Source: Prevotella sp. UBA7782 (GTDB lineage: Bacteria > Bacteroidota > Bacteroidia > Bacteroidales > Bacteroidaceae). Taken from it: a DNA stretch of 9,680 bases. Positions 1 to 7,074 of the stretch are shown here, in pieces. Each line of letters begins with the position of its first letter. Positions within the stretch are counted from its first letter, which is position 1. The position numbers and the translations under genes were made by a program. The notes under the pieces are model-generated. The model did no database searches. It was not told where the DNA came from and saw only the letters and a list, made by a program, of their open reading frames with translations. The stretch is taken from assembly GCA_002480935.1 (NCBI GenBank), contig DLDC01000078.1:1352-11031 (forward strand), given 5' to 3'.

Positions 1-1
1 G

Positions 2-1615
2 AATGGACTGAGATATAAGACAAACAAATATCTTTTGGGCACGCTGGAGACGAAAGGTGAATATCGTCCGTCGTTCCTTGACTATCAGACTTACTTCTCT
101 TGGAAACCGTCTAAGCAATGGCAGGTAGACTTTATTGGTAACGTATCAGACAACCATTATAACTTTGTGCCAGAGGACAGAGAGACTAATTTCGGTACGA
201 TGGAGAACGTTAAGAACTTCAAAGTGTATTTCGACGGACAGGAAAAGGATCTCTTCCGCACATATTTCGGTTCGCTGAGCATCATGCATACGTCTAAGAA
301 TGGGAACACGCAAGTGGGTTTTCTCACCAGCGCATACTCCACCAAAGAGCAAGAACGTTACGACATTCAGGGGCAATATTGGCTCACACAGACTGAGACA
401 TCGGAGAATTTGGGCGTGGGAACCTACATGCAGCACTCAAGAGATTATCTCAAGGCTAACGTTGAAAGTTTCAAGTTGCTTGCCAAACATCGTGCCGGCA
501 ACCACAACATAGAGGCTGCTGCGGTGTATAAGCTGGAACATATCAAGGAGAACTCGGCCGAATATGAGTACAGAGACTCATCAGGCTACAGCATACCTCA
601 TACTGGCAACGACCTGAACATGATTTATTCACTCAGGGCTAAAAACACATTGAGCACGCACCGCACCGAGGCTTATATACAAGATACATGGCATTTTCAG
701 AGTCACAACGACTCAGTGCCCACGCTCTATACGCTCAACTATGGCGTGAGGTTCGCCAGATGGGGTTATACCGGTGAGAGTATACTCTCGCCAAGAGTGT
801 CGTTGAGCATCGTGCCCCACTTCAATCGTAACCTCACTTTCCGACTTGCAGGCGGCCTTTATTATCAAGCGCCCTTCTATAAGGAGCTGCGTGACACCTC
901 AACAGTAAATGGTGTGACCTATGCCAAGCTCAATAATAAGATAAAGAGCCAGCGCTCTATACAGGCCATAGCCTCGGTTGACTATCGCTTCCAGATGCGC
1001 AACAGACCCTATAAGTTTACTGCTGAGGTGTATTACAAGGCATTGCAGAACCTTATCCCCTACTCTGTCAACAATGTGCAGGTGGTATATTATGGTGACA
1101 ACACCAGCTCTGGTCATGCCATGGGCCTCGATTTGAAACTCTTTGGAGAGTTTGTTCCGGGCACCGACTCATGGCTTACCATGTCGTTTATGAACACACA
1201 GATGAAGCTGAACGGACGCTCCATGCCTCTGCCCACCGACCAAAGGTATGCCTTAAACCTTTACTTCACCGATTACTTCCCCGGCACTACGCGCTGGAAG
1301 ATGAGCCTGAAGCTGGCTTATGCCGACGGTTTGCCATTCTCTGCACCGCATCGAGAGCTTGAAAGCAACTCTTTCCGGGCACCTGCGTATAAGCGTGCCG
1401 ACATCGGAATGAGCTATAGATTGCTTGATAATGAGGATAAACATTCGAAGAGTATTTTCCGTAATATCTGGCTGGGAGTAGACTGCTTGAACCTCCTGGG
1501 CATCAATAACGTGAACTCATATTACTGGATAACAGACGTCACAAATCAACAATATGCTGTTCCTAACTATCTTACGGGCAGACAAATCAATGGTCGTGTG
1601 CTCTTCGAATTCTGA
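2..1615 (+). CDS. TonB-dependent outer-membrane receptor, C-terminal part (5'-truncated by window)
   Basis: The frame is open from base 2 to the TGA at 1613-1615, giving 537 residues with no start codon of its own; the TTG at 35 is internal. It reads as the beta-barrel part of a TonB-dependent receptor, which imports bulky ligands across the outer membrane using energy from TonB-ExbBD. Support comes from alternating, aromatic-rich strands throughout, a segment like receptor barrels (AYIQDTWHF), a late NLLGINNVNSYYW stretch followed by AVPNYLTGRQINGRVLFEF, and a C-terminal Phe as expected for the barrel-assembly signal. The plug and any carboxypeptidase-like N-terminal domain lie outside the window. 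It does not look like a classical SusC C-terminus, and no SusD follows. The ligand cannot be read from this part. It converges on the esterase/rhamnosidase genes, so it is not in their operon. Confidence 0.9.
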   Translation, partial: NGLRYKTNKYLLGTLETKGEYRPSFLDYQTYFSWKPSKQWQVDFIGNVSDNHYNFVPEDRETNFGTMENVKNFKVYFDGQEKDLFRTYFGSLSIMHTSKNGNTQVGFLTSAYSTKEQERYDIQGQYWLTQTETSENLGVGTYMQHSRDYLKANVESFKLLAKHRAGNHNIEAAAVYKLEHIKENSAEYEYRDSSGYSIPHTGNDLNMIYSLRAKNTLSTHRTEAYIQDTWHFQSHNDSVPTLYTLNYGVRFARWGYTGESILSPRVSLSIVPHFNRNLTFRLAGGLYYQAPFYKELRDTSTVNGVTYAKLNNKIKSQRSIQAIASVDYRFQMRNRPYKFTAEVYYKALQNLIPYSVNNVQVVYYGDNTSSGHAMGLDLKLFGEFVPGTDSWLTMSFMNTQMKLNGRSMPLPTDQRYALNLYFTDYFPGTTRWKMSLKLAYADGLPFSAPHRELESNSFRAPAYKRADIGMSYRLLDNEDKHSKSIFRNIWLGVDCLNLLGINNVNSYYWITDVTNQQYAVPNYLTGRQINGRVLFEF

Positions 1616-1727
1616 TATATAGAATATAATAGTCTGATTTTCATAGTATAGAATAGTCTTTGCTATTCACAATAACTGCGCGGTCCGGATTGTAGAACCG
1701 CGCAGTTGTTGTAAGTTAAAAGCCTGT
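1616..1727. other. Intergenic region between convergent genes
   Basis: This 112-nt gap separates the receptor stop from the esterase stop. It contains a small perfect 6-bp hairpin (GAATAG at 1651-1656 with CTATTC at 1663-1668) followed by the strong inverted repeat at 1671-1710. I see no ORF or promoter in it. Confidence 0.6.
1671..1710. terminator. Strong inverted repeat, likely bidirectional terminator
   Basis: AACTGCGCGGT at 1674-1684 is a perfect 11-bp complement of ACCGCGCAGTT at 1697-1707, with a 12-nt loop. A G-T pair and two A-T pairs extend the stem to 14 bp. The stem is GC-rich and sits between two convergent genes, 55 nt after the receptor stop and 17 nt after the esterase stop. 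The downstream U-tract is poor on both strands, so the terminator call rests on stem strength and position. Confidence 0.75.
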
Positions 1728-3032
1728 TTATTGGGCTGAAAGCATCTTTTCTTCCGGCTCTATAGTTACTTTACTTTCGTCGAGCATGGCCCTGTTCAAG
1801 TGGAAGGTCTTGATGAAGAAGTCGTAAACAGCATTTCTTTTGTTGATGCCAAAGTCGTGATGCTCCTTGGGAAGATGCACGTTTTCTACCTTATCTGCCG
1901 CTCCATAAAAGCCATAAACATATTGCAAGTAAGGATATTCAAGCGTAGGTACGGTGTGAGTCCAGTCTCCCCCGTCGCTAACTATGAGCATGGGCTTGGG
2001 CGCAAAGAATGCTGCCAACTCGGCGTTGCATGTTCCTCCGCCGGCCAACTGTATGGGCATGCCACTCTCACAAGGGCATCCTCCATCGAAATGACTGGCC
2101 AGGCTCACCGTAGGAGCAATGGCCGTGAACCGGTTATCTAGCACACTGAGCAGCACGGTCTGCGTTCCGCCGCCTGAACCGCCGTTCACCCCGATGCGCG
2201 AAGTGTCTATATCCTTGCGCGAGGACAGCATGTAGTTCAGCAAGACAATGCCGTTGAGAGCCTGAACAACATGCGCGCGTGGCACGGCATGCACCTTATG
2301 CCCGTCTACACTGGCACTTTGTCCATATCCATAGAGGTCATAGTCTACGCAAACAGCGCCCATCCTGGCCAGTGTGCCCATGCGCTGTTGCTGGTCCTTG
2401 CGGTATCTTCCCTGATTGAAATGGCCGTTGGGACAGATGATAAGCGCATGTTTGCCCTTGGTGAGTGGAGCATAGATGCTGCCAAAGACGTGCTCGCCAG
2501 GCAGCGTCTCTATGCAGATGTTGCGAACGCTATAGCCATCATACTTGCGTATGGCAGACAGAATGACGCGTGGCTTGCGCACCAATGAGTCTGCATAAAT
2601 ATCGAATTGTAGCAGCCGGCGAACCTCACGGCGAACCGAATCGCGGCGTGCGTCGAACTGAGATGCATTGGAATAGAGCGAACGCAGCCACGTTATCATA
2701 GCCTGACCGTCGCTGTCATGGCGCCGGGCATATTCATAAGGCTTTATCTTATACACGCCGTTGCCTTGGTCCCAATAGTTAAAGTCATAATACTTGCAAA
2801 TGTTTTGCAGTGTCTCTTCCAGCGAGTAAGGTCGTATTCTGAAGTCTGCGTAAGGCAGCTTTAGTCCTGTTGTGTCTACATTGTACTTGAATCTGACTTT
2901 GAACCTCTGCCCTACTTCACTCATCACATCATGCAGCGGACGGGTGAAATGGTGGGCATAATCATTCTGCCCCCATGCTGTAACTGAACCGAAGATTGTG
3001 CTCATGGCACAAATTAGTAATATTCTTCTCAT
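1728..3032 (-). CDS. Secreted alpha/beta-hydrolase esterase (acetyl-xylan-esterase-like) with N-terminal STN-like domain
   Basis: The protein has 434 residues. An N-terminal signal peptide (about 1-21) predicts export to the periplasm or cell surface. Residues about 26-97 resemble the STN / FecR-C-terminal-type domain: a PLHDVMSEVGQRF helix, a PYSLEETLQNI helix and a closing VYKIKPYE strand. The remainder is an alpha/beta-hydrolase of the acetyl-xylan-esterase-like type. The nucleophile elbow is GGSGG with Ser286; Asp353 or Asp356 is the likely acid, and His391 or His392 in KEHHDFG the likely base. A GGCPCE motif (317-322) is also visible. Expected role: removing acetyl or other ester groups from plant glycans. 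The substrate is not determinable here. The start at 3032 is chosen because it gives a good signal peptide; a TAG stop precedes it in frame. The start lies inside the upstream GH78 gene (71-nt overlap), suggesting one transcript with coupled translation. Confidence 0.85.
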   Translation of the reverse strand: MRRILLICAMSTIFGSVTAWGQNDYAHHFTRPLHDVMSEVGQRFKVRFKYNVDTTGLKLPYADFRIRPYSLEETLQNICKYYDFNYWDQGNGVYKIKPYEYARRHDSDGQAMITWLRSLYSNASQFDARRDSVRREVRRLLQFDIYADSLVRKPRVILSAIRKYDGYSVRNICIETLPGEHVFGSIYAPLTKGKHALIICPNGHFNQGRYRKDQQQRMGTLARMGAVCVDYDLYGYGQSASVDGHKVHAVPRAHVVQALNGIVLLNYMLSSRKDIDTSRIGVNGGSGGGTQTVLLSVLDNRFTAIAPTVSLASHFDGGCPCESGMPIQLAGGGTCNAELAAFFAPKPMLIVSDGGDWTHTVPTLEYPYLQYVYGFYGAADKVENVHLPKEHHDFGINKRNAVYDFFIKTFHLNRAMLDESKVTIEPEEKMLSAQ

Positions 3033-5310
3033 CTATTGTTATATAATGATTGTCCAAAAGATATTTATCGGCAGTGACATTAAGGCGGAGCACGCCATTG
3101 TCTATATGCCATTCACTGCTCACTCTATGCTTGCCAGCTGTAATACACGAGCCCTTGGCCCAGGTGAGCGTGCCCAACATGCGCGGGTTGATGATCACGC
3201 TGTCGCCACAGACGTGTATGCCTGCCACATCCGGAATAAGGTGGTTGTTGATGTGTCCCAGCATGAAATGGTTCTTAGAAGATCCGAAAGCCGGATCCCA
3301 TTGCTCTGTTAGCGTGGTTCGTTTCATGCTGTTCACCTGTGCGCCATAGCCCGGCACGTCGTCATGGTCGAGCATCTGCCAGAGCAAAGCTTCCTTTCCG
3401 TTGTCCAACAGTGCCCTGAAGAGGTAGCGCGTACCTACGTCTCCCGTTGTGAGACGGGTGCCATGACGGCGGATGTCGGCTACCAGACTGTCCAAAAGCA
3501 CTTGTTTTTTCCCTTCTTCATATAGTTTCATCTCAAGTGCAATAGCCAGTCCGGCTTGGCTCTTGGGTATTCCAAAGGTAGAAATAAAAGCTCTTCGGAT
3601 GCTGTCAGCCCGCTGCTTATATAGATTGTTGCCCTCAATGAAGCTGCCAACCAGCCGGGTCCATTCATAATAATGGGCAGTAGCGACGAGAGAAACGGGA
3701 GTGTTGCGGGCGAATCCGGCCTTTGTGCCATCATAGTCATACCAGTCTCCCAGTCCCATATTCAGTATATAGCAGCTGTCTCTCGTATGCAGATAGTCTA
3801 CGTAACGCCTCATCGCAGGCAGATATTGCCTGATGAGCGATGAGTCCTGATACATCCGGGCATAGAGCACAGGCAATGCCACGAGGGCACCACCCCACTC
3901 CGGACTCTCCTGAAAAGGTGGAGCCCATGTCCCTTCAAACTTTATATACTCCGGAGCTATCTCCGGTAACGAGCCGTCAGGGTGTTGTGCGTCTGCGATA
4001 AGGCGCATAGTCTGTCTCACCATGGTGCGTGCGTCGTAGGTATAGTTAAGTCCTTCGAAGTTCAGCCAGTCTTGTTCTAGCCATCCCAACTTCTCTCTGT
4101 GCGGACAATCTGTCCACACCTGTGTCCAGTTGCTGCGCACAGCATTGTCTATGATGCGCCAAGTGCCATTCCACCGCTCGCTAGAACAGCTGAACGAACC
4201 TGTCGTCGGGGCGCTGTTGGAGACGAAGCAAGAGGCCAGACTGTCTACTTCAGGCATATTATGAGGATTTTTATCGCCTGCCATAACAGCCCCTTCAATC
4301 TCAATATACTGATAGCCATAATATGTGAAGCGCGGATGCCACGTCTCACCCTGTCTAGAACCTTTGAGTGTATATGTGAGTATATAAGGTCTGCCCGTCT
4401 GTTTCTGGCTCACATGTCCGTCGGGCGTGAGGCTCTCACCCACAATGAGCCTCACCTGTTGCCCACGTTTGCCCTTCACAGTGATTTGCGGAAAGCCTGC
4501 AAGGTTTTGTCCCATGTCGAATACCATGGCCGTTCCTATACGTTGGCTCACGCCATATCGCCTCATGATGCGCACGGGGTTAGAAATCTGCAAGCGTGGC
4601 GTTCCAGCAGGAGAAGTCTGTATCACCACGGGGTGCAAAGGTTGGCCGATCTCCAGTCTGGCATCATAATCTTCTCCACCATATATACTATTATAGACAA
4701 CGGCATTGCTGTGCCACCGCCAAGTGCCGTCGCTCACCACCTCGTCTGTGCTTCCATCAGCATACACAACGTGCAACTTAAAACAGAGAGTGAGCGGACC
4801 GAAAGCTGTGAGAAGCTTATGATAGCGTTTGCCTTTCTCTATATAGAAAGCCGAGCCAAGCATGACGGCGATTCTGTTCTTGCCCTTACGCAGCAATGAT
4901 GTGGCATCCAGAGTGTTGTAGAAAACCGTTTTAGTATAATCGCTCCATGCAGGCGAGAGAACATCCTCGTTGACTTTATTGCCGTTTATCGTAACTTCGT
5001 AGGCACCCAATCCGCAGATGGTGAGTGTGGCGTGCCTTATGGGCTTGTCTGCTTTCCACGTCTTGACGAGCGTAATGCTTCTGTCGGCCAAGCTGTCGGC
5101 TACGTTTGTCGTGGCACCAATCCATTTAGCGTGACCAAAAACGCTCTGACTGAAAGAACATACGGGGAAAGAAAGAAGCAGAAAACAGAACGTTATAGAG
5201 CGTATTCTGCTGACGAATGAAGACAAGTCAGCGTTTCTTCTGCACGTGTTATGATCTGCTTTGCGGATTCTATTCAAGCTATACATGATTGCAAATAACA
5301 TTTTATACAT
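2962..5310 (-). CDS. Secreted alpha-L-rhamnosidase, glycoside hydrolase family 78
   Basis: The 782-residue enzyme should release terminal alpha-L-rhamnose from glycans by inversion. Domain order: signal peptide (about 37-54), an N-terminal beta-sandwich with a rhamnosidase N-domain (about 90-175), a second beta domain (about 245-340, MGQNLAGFPQI), the (alpha/alpha)6 catalytic barrel (about 365-695) and a C-terminal beta domain. Family signatures are DCPHREKLGWLEQ at 401-413 (Glu406 likely general acid), GDWYDYDG at 521-528, TTLTEQWDP at 665-673 (Glu669 likely base) and SKNHFMLGH at 678-686. The first ATG (5310) puts about 36 residues before the hydrophobic core, unusually long; a TTG at 5226 would give a standard signal peptide starting SSFVSRIR after Met. 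The last 24 codons overlap the esterase gene. Neighbouring esterase and receptor genes fit use of a rhamnose-containing, perhaps pectic, glycan; that substrate is inferred. Confidence 0.93.
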   Translation of the reverse strand: MYKMLFAIMYSLNRIRKADHNTCRRNADLSSFVSRIRSITFCFLLLSFPVCSFSQSVFGHAKWIGATTNVADSLADRSITLVKTWKADKPIRHATLTICGLGAYEVTINGNKVNEDVLSPAWSDYTKTVFYNTLDATSLLRKGKNRIAVMLGSAFYIEKGKRYHKLLTAFGPLTLCFKLHVVYADGSTDEVVSDGTWRWHSNAVVYNSIYGGEDYDARLEIGQPLHPVVIQTSPAGTPRLQISNPVRIMRRYGVSQRIGTAMVFDMGQNLAGFPQITVKGKRGQQVRLIVGESLTPDGHVSQKQTGRPYILTYTLKGSRQGETWHPRFTYYGYQYIEIEGAVMAGDKNPHNMPEVDSLASCFVSNSAPTTGSFSCSSERWNGTWRIIDNAVRSNWTQVWTDCPHREKLGWLEQDWLNFEGLNYTYDARTMVRQTMRLIADAQHPDGSLPEIAPEYIKFEGTWAPPFQESPEWGGALVALPVLYARMYQDSSLIRQYLPAMRRYVDYLHTRDSCYILNMGLGDWYDYDGTKAGFARNTPVSLVATAHYYEWTRLVGSFIEGNNLYKQRADSIRRAFISTFGIPKSQAGLAIALEMKLYEEGKKQVLLDSLVADIRRHGTRLTTGDVGTRYLFRALLDNGKEALLWQMLDHDDVPGYGAQVNSMKRTTLTEQWDPAFGSSKNHFMLGHINNHLIPDVAGIHVCGDSVIINPRMLGTLTWAKGSCITAGKHRVSSEWHIDNGVLRLNVTADKYLLDNHYITIDEKNITNLCHEHNLRFSYSMGAE

Positions 5311-5531
5311 CCTGACGTTTTACGATGTAATGACTATCGAACACTACTTCCTGTAACCACATTCACTCATAAAAAAGGCAAAAAACCTTGACCGGCAAGA
5401 AGAAAGAGCATCGTCTGTTATTTGAAAAATGTTAACCGTGCTCAGATAAAAGCGGGTTAAAAGGGATAATGTTCTACAAAGGAATGTATAAAACCTACAT
5501 ATACTTTCATGGATATAAGAAAAAAATTAAG

Positions 5532-5539
5532 TAATTTTG
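5532..5539 (+). promoter_or_regulatory. Bacteroidetes -7 box (TAATTTTG) for the glycosyltransferase
   Basis: TAATTTTG matches the Bacteroidetes -7 consensus TAnnTTTG and is followed by CACC. Only a weak TTTC (5505-5508, 23-nt spacer) stands near the -33 position, where TTTG is expected. If used, transcription would start near 5545 and leave a leader of roughly 150 nt before the ATG at 5694. Confidence 0.5.
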
Positions 5540-5597
5540 CACCGATTTATAGAAGAACTTGACACTTGACACGAGCAGGATAACCTTTTACGGGTAC

Positions 5598-5693
5598 ATG
5601 ATTGTGGCTTTGGGGGGCCATCTAATCTGCTTTCTTGTCCTTCAAGCCAAGAATGAATGCCATTGCGCAATGTATTATTTATCATATAGTTAG
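5598..5693 (+). CDS. Possible 31-codon leader ORF abutting the glycosyltransferase start
   Basis: An ATG at 5598 opens a frame that ends with TAG at 5691-5693, directly before the ATG of the glycosyltransferase (TAG-ATG, same frame). The peptide begins MIVALGGHLICFLVLQAK, is mildly hydrophobic and has three Cys. It could be a translated leader coupling re-initiation at the next ATG, or a chance ORF. There is no recognisable ribosome-binding site or homology to support it. Confidence 0.2.
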   Translation: MIVALGGHLICFLVLQAKNECHCAMYYLSYS

Positions 5694-6890
5694 ATGACAA
5701 TACTTATATATACAACCTATCGTCCTATCCCAGTAAAGGGCGGTATTGAGCGAGCTTCTGTGAATGTTGCCAGGCAACTGAGTCATTTTTACGGCACAAG
5801 ATGCCTGTCAGCCTATCACAGATACGTTGAGGGTGAGGATAAATACTTTGAAAACGCCTTCCAATTGTCAGTCAACAAGCGCACAGCCCAAAGGCAAATC
5901 AAGGACATAGTGCACACAGAGCATGTAGACATCGTGCTTATTCAGAGCGACTTCAAGGCGTTTCGCATTTTTAAAAAGGCTTTGGAATACTGCCCCGACA
6001 CACATCTTTTTTTTTTTGCGCATCACTTTGCACCGGGCTGGGAAAGACTCAAGCCTGATGACGTAAGGGATAAGATAGCAGCCCGACATGGCCTCAGCAG
6101 ACTTAGATATCAACTAAAATTGGGGCTGTTTCCGTTCTTCAGCATGCTCAACCTTCTGAATATGCGCAAAGACTATCATTATGTTTGCAGGCATGCCGAG
6201 CGAGTGGTGCTGCTTTCCAACAACTATATCAGACGTTTTGCGGCTATTGCTGGCATGGGCAACTCAAATAAATTGGTAGCCATACCCAATTCCGTGACAT
6301 TCAGTGAATGGTTCGACATGAACGAATATAATGGCAAAGGGCATCACGCAATTATTGTAGCCAGACTGGATGAGAGACAAAAAAGAATAAAGTTGGCATT
6401 ACAAATATGGAAGCAAATCAAGCAAGACATTGCCCTAACCGACTGGACCTTAGATGTGATTGGCGACAGTGACGTGTCGCAGGTAGCCTATTATCGCCAG
6501 TGGTGTGAGGAAAACAACATTACAGACGTTACTTTTTTCGGGCGCATGCGCCCCTTAGAAAAACTGCAAAAAGCCAGAGTGTTCTTCATGACATCCCGCT
6601 CTGAAGGCTTCCCTATAACCCTCATAGAGGCCAAGCAAGAAGGTGTTGTGCCCTTGGCTTTCAACACATTTCCCATAGCCAAGAATATTATCCATACGGG
6701 TGAAGACGGTTTTCTTATACCCGAAGGCAACATACAGCAGTATGTAGACAAAGCAAAATGGCTCATGAAGAATCTTATTAGTACAAAGAAAATGGCTGAA
6801 GAAGGATGGAAAGATGCCATGCGCTTCTCCAAAGAGAATGTGAGCAAAGAATGGATGCAGCTATTTCAGGAGCTTGACAGACAACATTGA
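5694..6890 (+). CDS. GT4-type (GT-B fold) glycosyltransferase with an internal T11 tract
   Basis: The 398-residue cytoplasmic protein should transfer a sugar from a nucleotide donor to a surface-glycan precursor (capsule, exopolysaccharide or O-antigen type); donor and acceptor are unknown. GT4 features: N-terminal Rossmann start with the glycine loop KGGIERAS (15-22), linker IPNS (197-200), VARLDERQK (222-230) with the donor-phosphate Arg224/Lys230 pair, FFGRMRPLEKL (281-291) and the E-x7-E motif from Glu304 to Glu312 in EGFPITLIE. Length is normal for the family. It is monocistronic here, flanked by a divergent GH78 gene and a convergent gene, not within an obvious capsule cluster. No Shine-Dalgarno is seen before the ATG. 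Codons 105-108 contain 11 consecutive T (6007-6017); loss or gain of one T causes a stop within about 20 codons, so expression may be phase-variable. By eye the gene is more AT-rich than its neighbours. Confidence 0.9.
   Translation: MTILIYTTYRPIPVKGGIERASVNVARQLSHFYGTRCLSAYHRYVEGEDKYFENAFQLSVNKRTAQRQIKDIVHTEHVDIVLIQSDFKAFRIFKKALEYCPDTHLFFFAHHFAPGWERLKPDDVRDKIAARHGLSRLRYQLKLGLFPFFSMLNLLNMRKDYHYVCRHAERVVLLSNNYIRRFAAIAGMGNSNKLVAIPNSVTFSEWFDMNEYNGKGHHAIIVARLDERQKRIKLALQIWKQIKQDIALTDWTLDVIGDSDVSQVAYYRQWCEENNITDVTFFGRMRPLEKLQKARVFFMTSRSEGFPITLIEAKQEGVVPLAFNTFPIAKNIIHTGEDGFLIPEGNIQQYVDKAKWLMKNLISTKKMAEEGWKDAMRFSKENVSKEWMQLFQELDRQH
6007..6017 (+). repeat. Homopolymeric T11 tract inside the glycosyltransferase
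   Basis: Eleven consecutive T form part of Leu105 and all of Phe106-108. In the form given the gene is in frame. With ten T the frame reaches TAA at 6064-6066; with twelve T it reaches TGA at 6056-6058 (window coordinates). Such tracts are typical sites of slipped-strand mispairing and of polymerase slippage. Confidence 0.85.
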
Positions 6891-6918
6891 GAATGCAGCA
6901 AAAAGCATACTGCTTCTC
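6889..6918 (+). terminator. Hairpin overlapping the glycosyltransferase stop codon
   Basis: GAGAA-T-GCAG (6889-6898) pairs with CTGCTTCTC (6910-6918) as a 9-bp stem with one bulged T and an 11-nt loop. It starts inside the TGA stop codon. No T-run follows, so intrinsic termination is uncertain; it could instead stabilise the mRNA 3' end. Confidence 0.4.
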
Positions 6919-6941
6919 TGAAAGCATAGTTTGACAAAGCC

Positions 6942-7029
6942 AGAGTGCCTATTTCGTGCACCCAAAGTGCCTATTTTGGGATGCGAAAGTGCCTATTTTG
7001 GAATGCGAAAGTGCCTCTTTTGCAAAACT
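6942..7029. repeat. Four tandem 22-bp repeats between convergent genes
   Basis: Four head-to-tail units of exactly 22 bp lie at 6942-6963, 6964-6985, 6986-7007 and 7008-7029. The shared core is AAAGTGCCTATTTTGG. Units 2 and 3 differ at one base; units 1 and 4 are more diverged, mostly in their 3' halves, as expected for edge copies. The array is flanked by direct copies of AAGCATAGTT at 6922-6931 and 7032-7041. A 22-bp period is not a multiple of three, so the array is not a coding repeat. There are no spacers, so it is not CRISPR. Confidence 0.85.
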
Positions 7030-7039
7030 TGAAGCATAG

Positions 7040-7061
7040 TTGTTCAGGGCATTGAGAACAA
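7040..7061 (-). terminator. Weak hairpin downstream of the M15-like gene
   Basis: TTGTTC (7040-7045) and GAACAA (7056-7061) can form a 6-bp stem with a 10-nt loop, 14 nt past the minus-strand stop. It is AT-rich and lacks a T-tract, so it is only a tentative terminator. Confidence 0.2.
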
Positions 7062-7074
7062 GCCAATTACATAG

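Larger units (their letters stand above)
5311..5693. other. 383-nt divergent intergenic region
   Basis: This AT-rich stretch separates the divergent GH78 and glycosyltransferase genes and should hold both promoters. Visible elements are a + strand TAATTTTG (5532-5539), a tandem CTTGACA pair (5558-5571) and a possible 31-codon leader ORF (5598-5693). I could not find a good TAnnTTTG/TTTG pair on the minus strand for GH78. Confidence 0.6.

Noticed and set aside
4099..4899. Long + strand open frame (266 codons) inside the GH78 gene
   Set aside because: It is antisense to a region with clear GH78 domains, has no family-like features or promoter, and its composition follows the codon pattern of the real gene.
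5371..5390. Terminator-like hairpin on the minus strand (AAGG / CCTT followed by T-run)
   Set aside because: The stem is only 4 bp and it lies upstream of GH78, not after a gene; the T-run reflects general A/T richness.
5477..5484. Possible minus-strand -7 box (TTCCTTTG) for GH78
   Set aside because: It differs from TAnnTTTG at a key base and has no TTTG at the -33 position.
6971..7000. TATTTTG inside the repeats as -7 promoter boxes
   Set aside because: Each is one base short of TAnnTTTG, lacks a -33 element and points into a convergent gene's 3' end.
6942..7029. Could the 22-bp repeats be a CRISPR array?
   Set aside because: Units are directly adjacent with no unique spacers, the repeats are not palindromic, and no cas gene is near.
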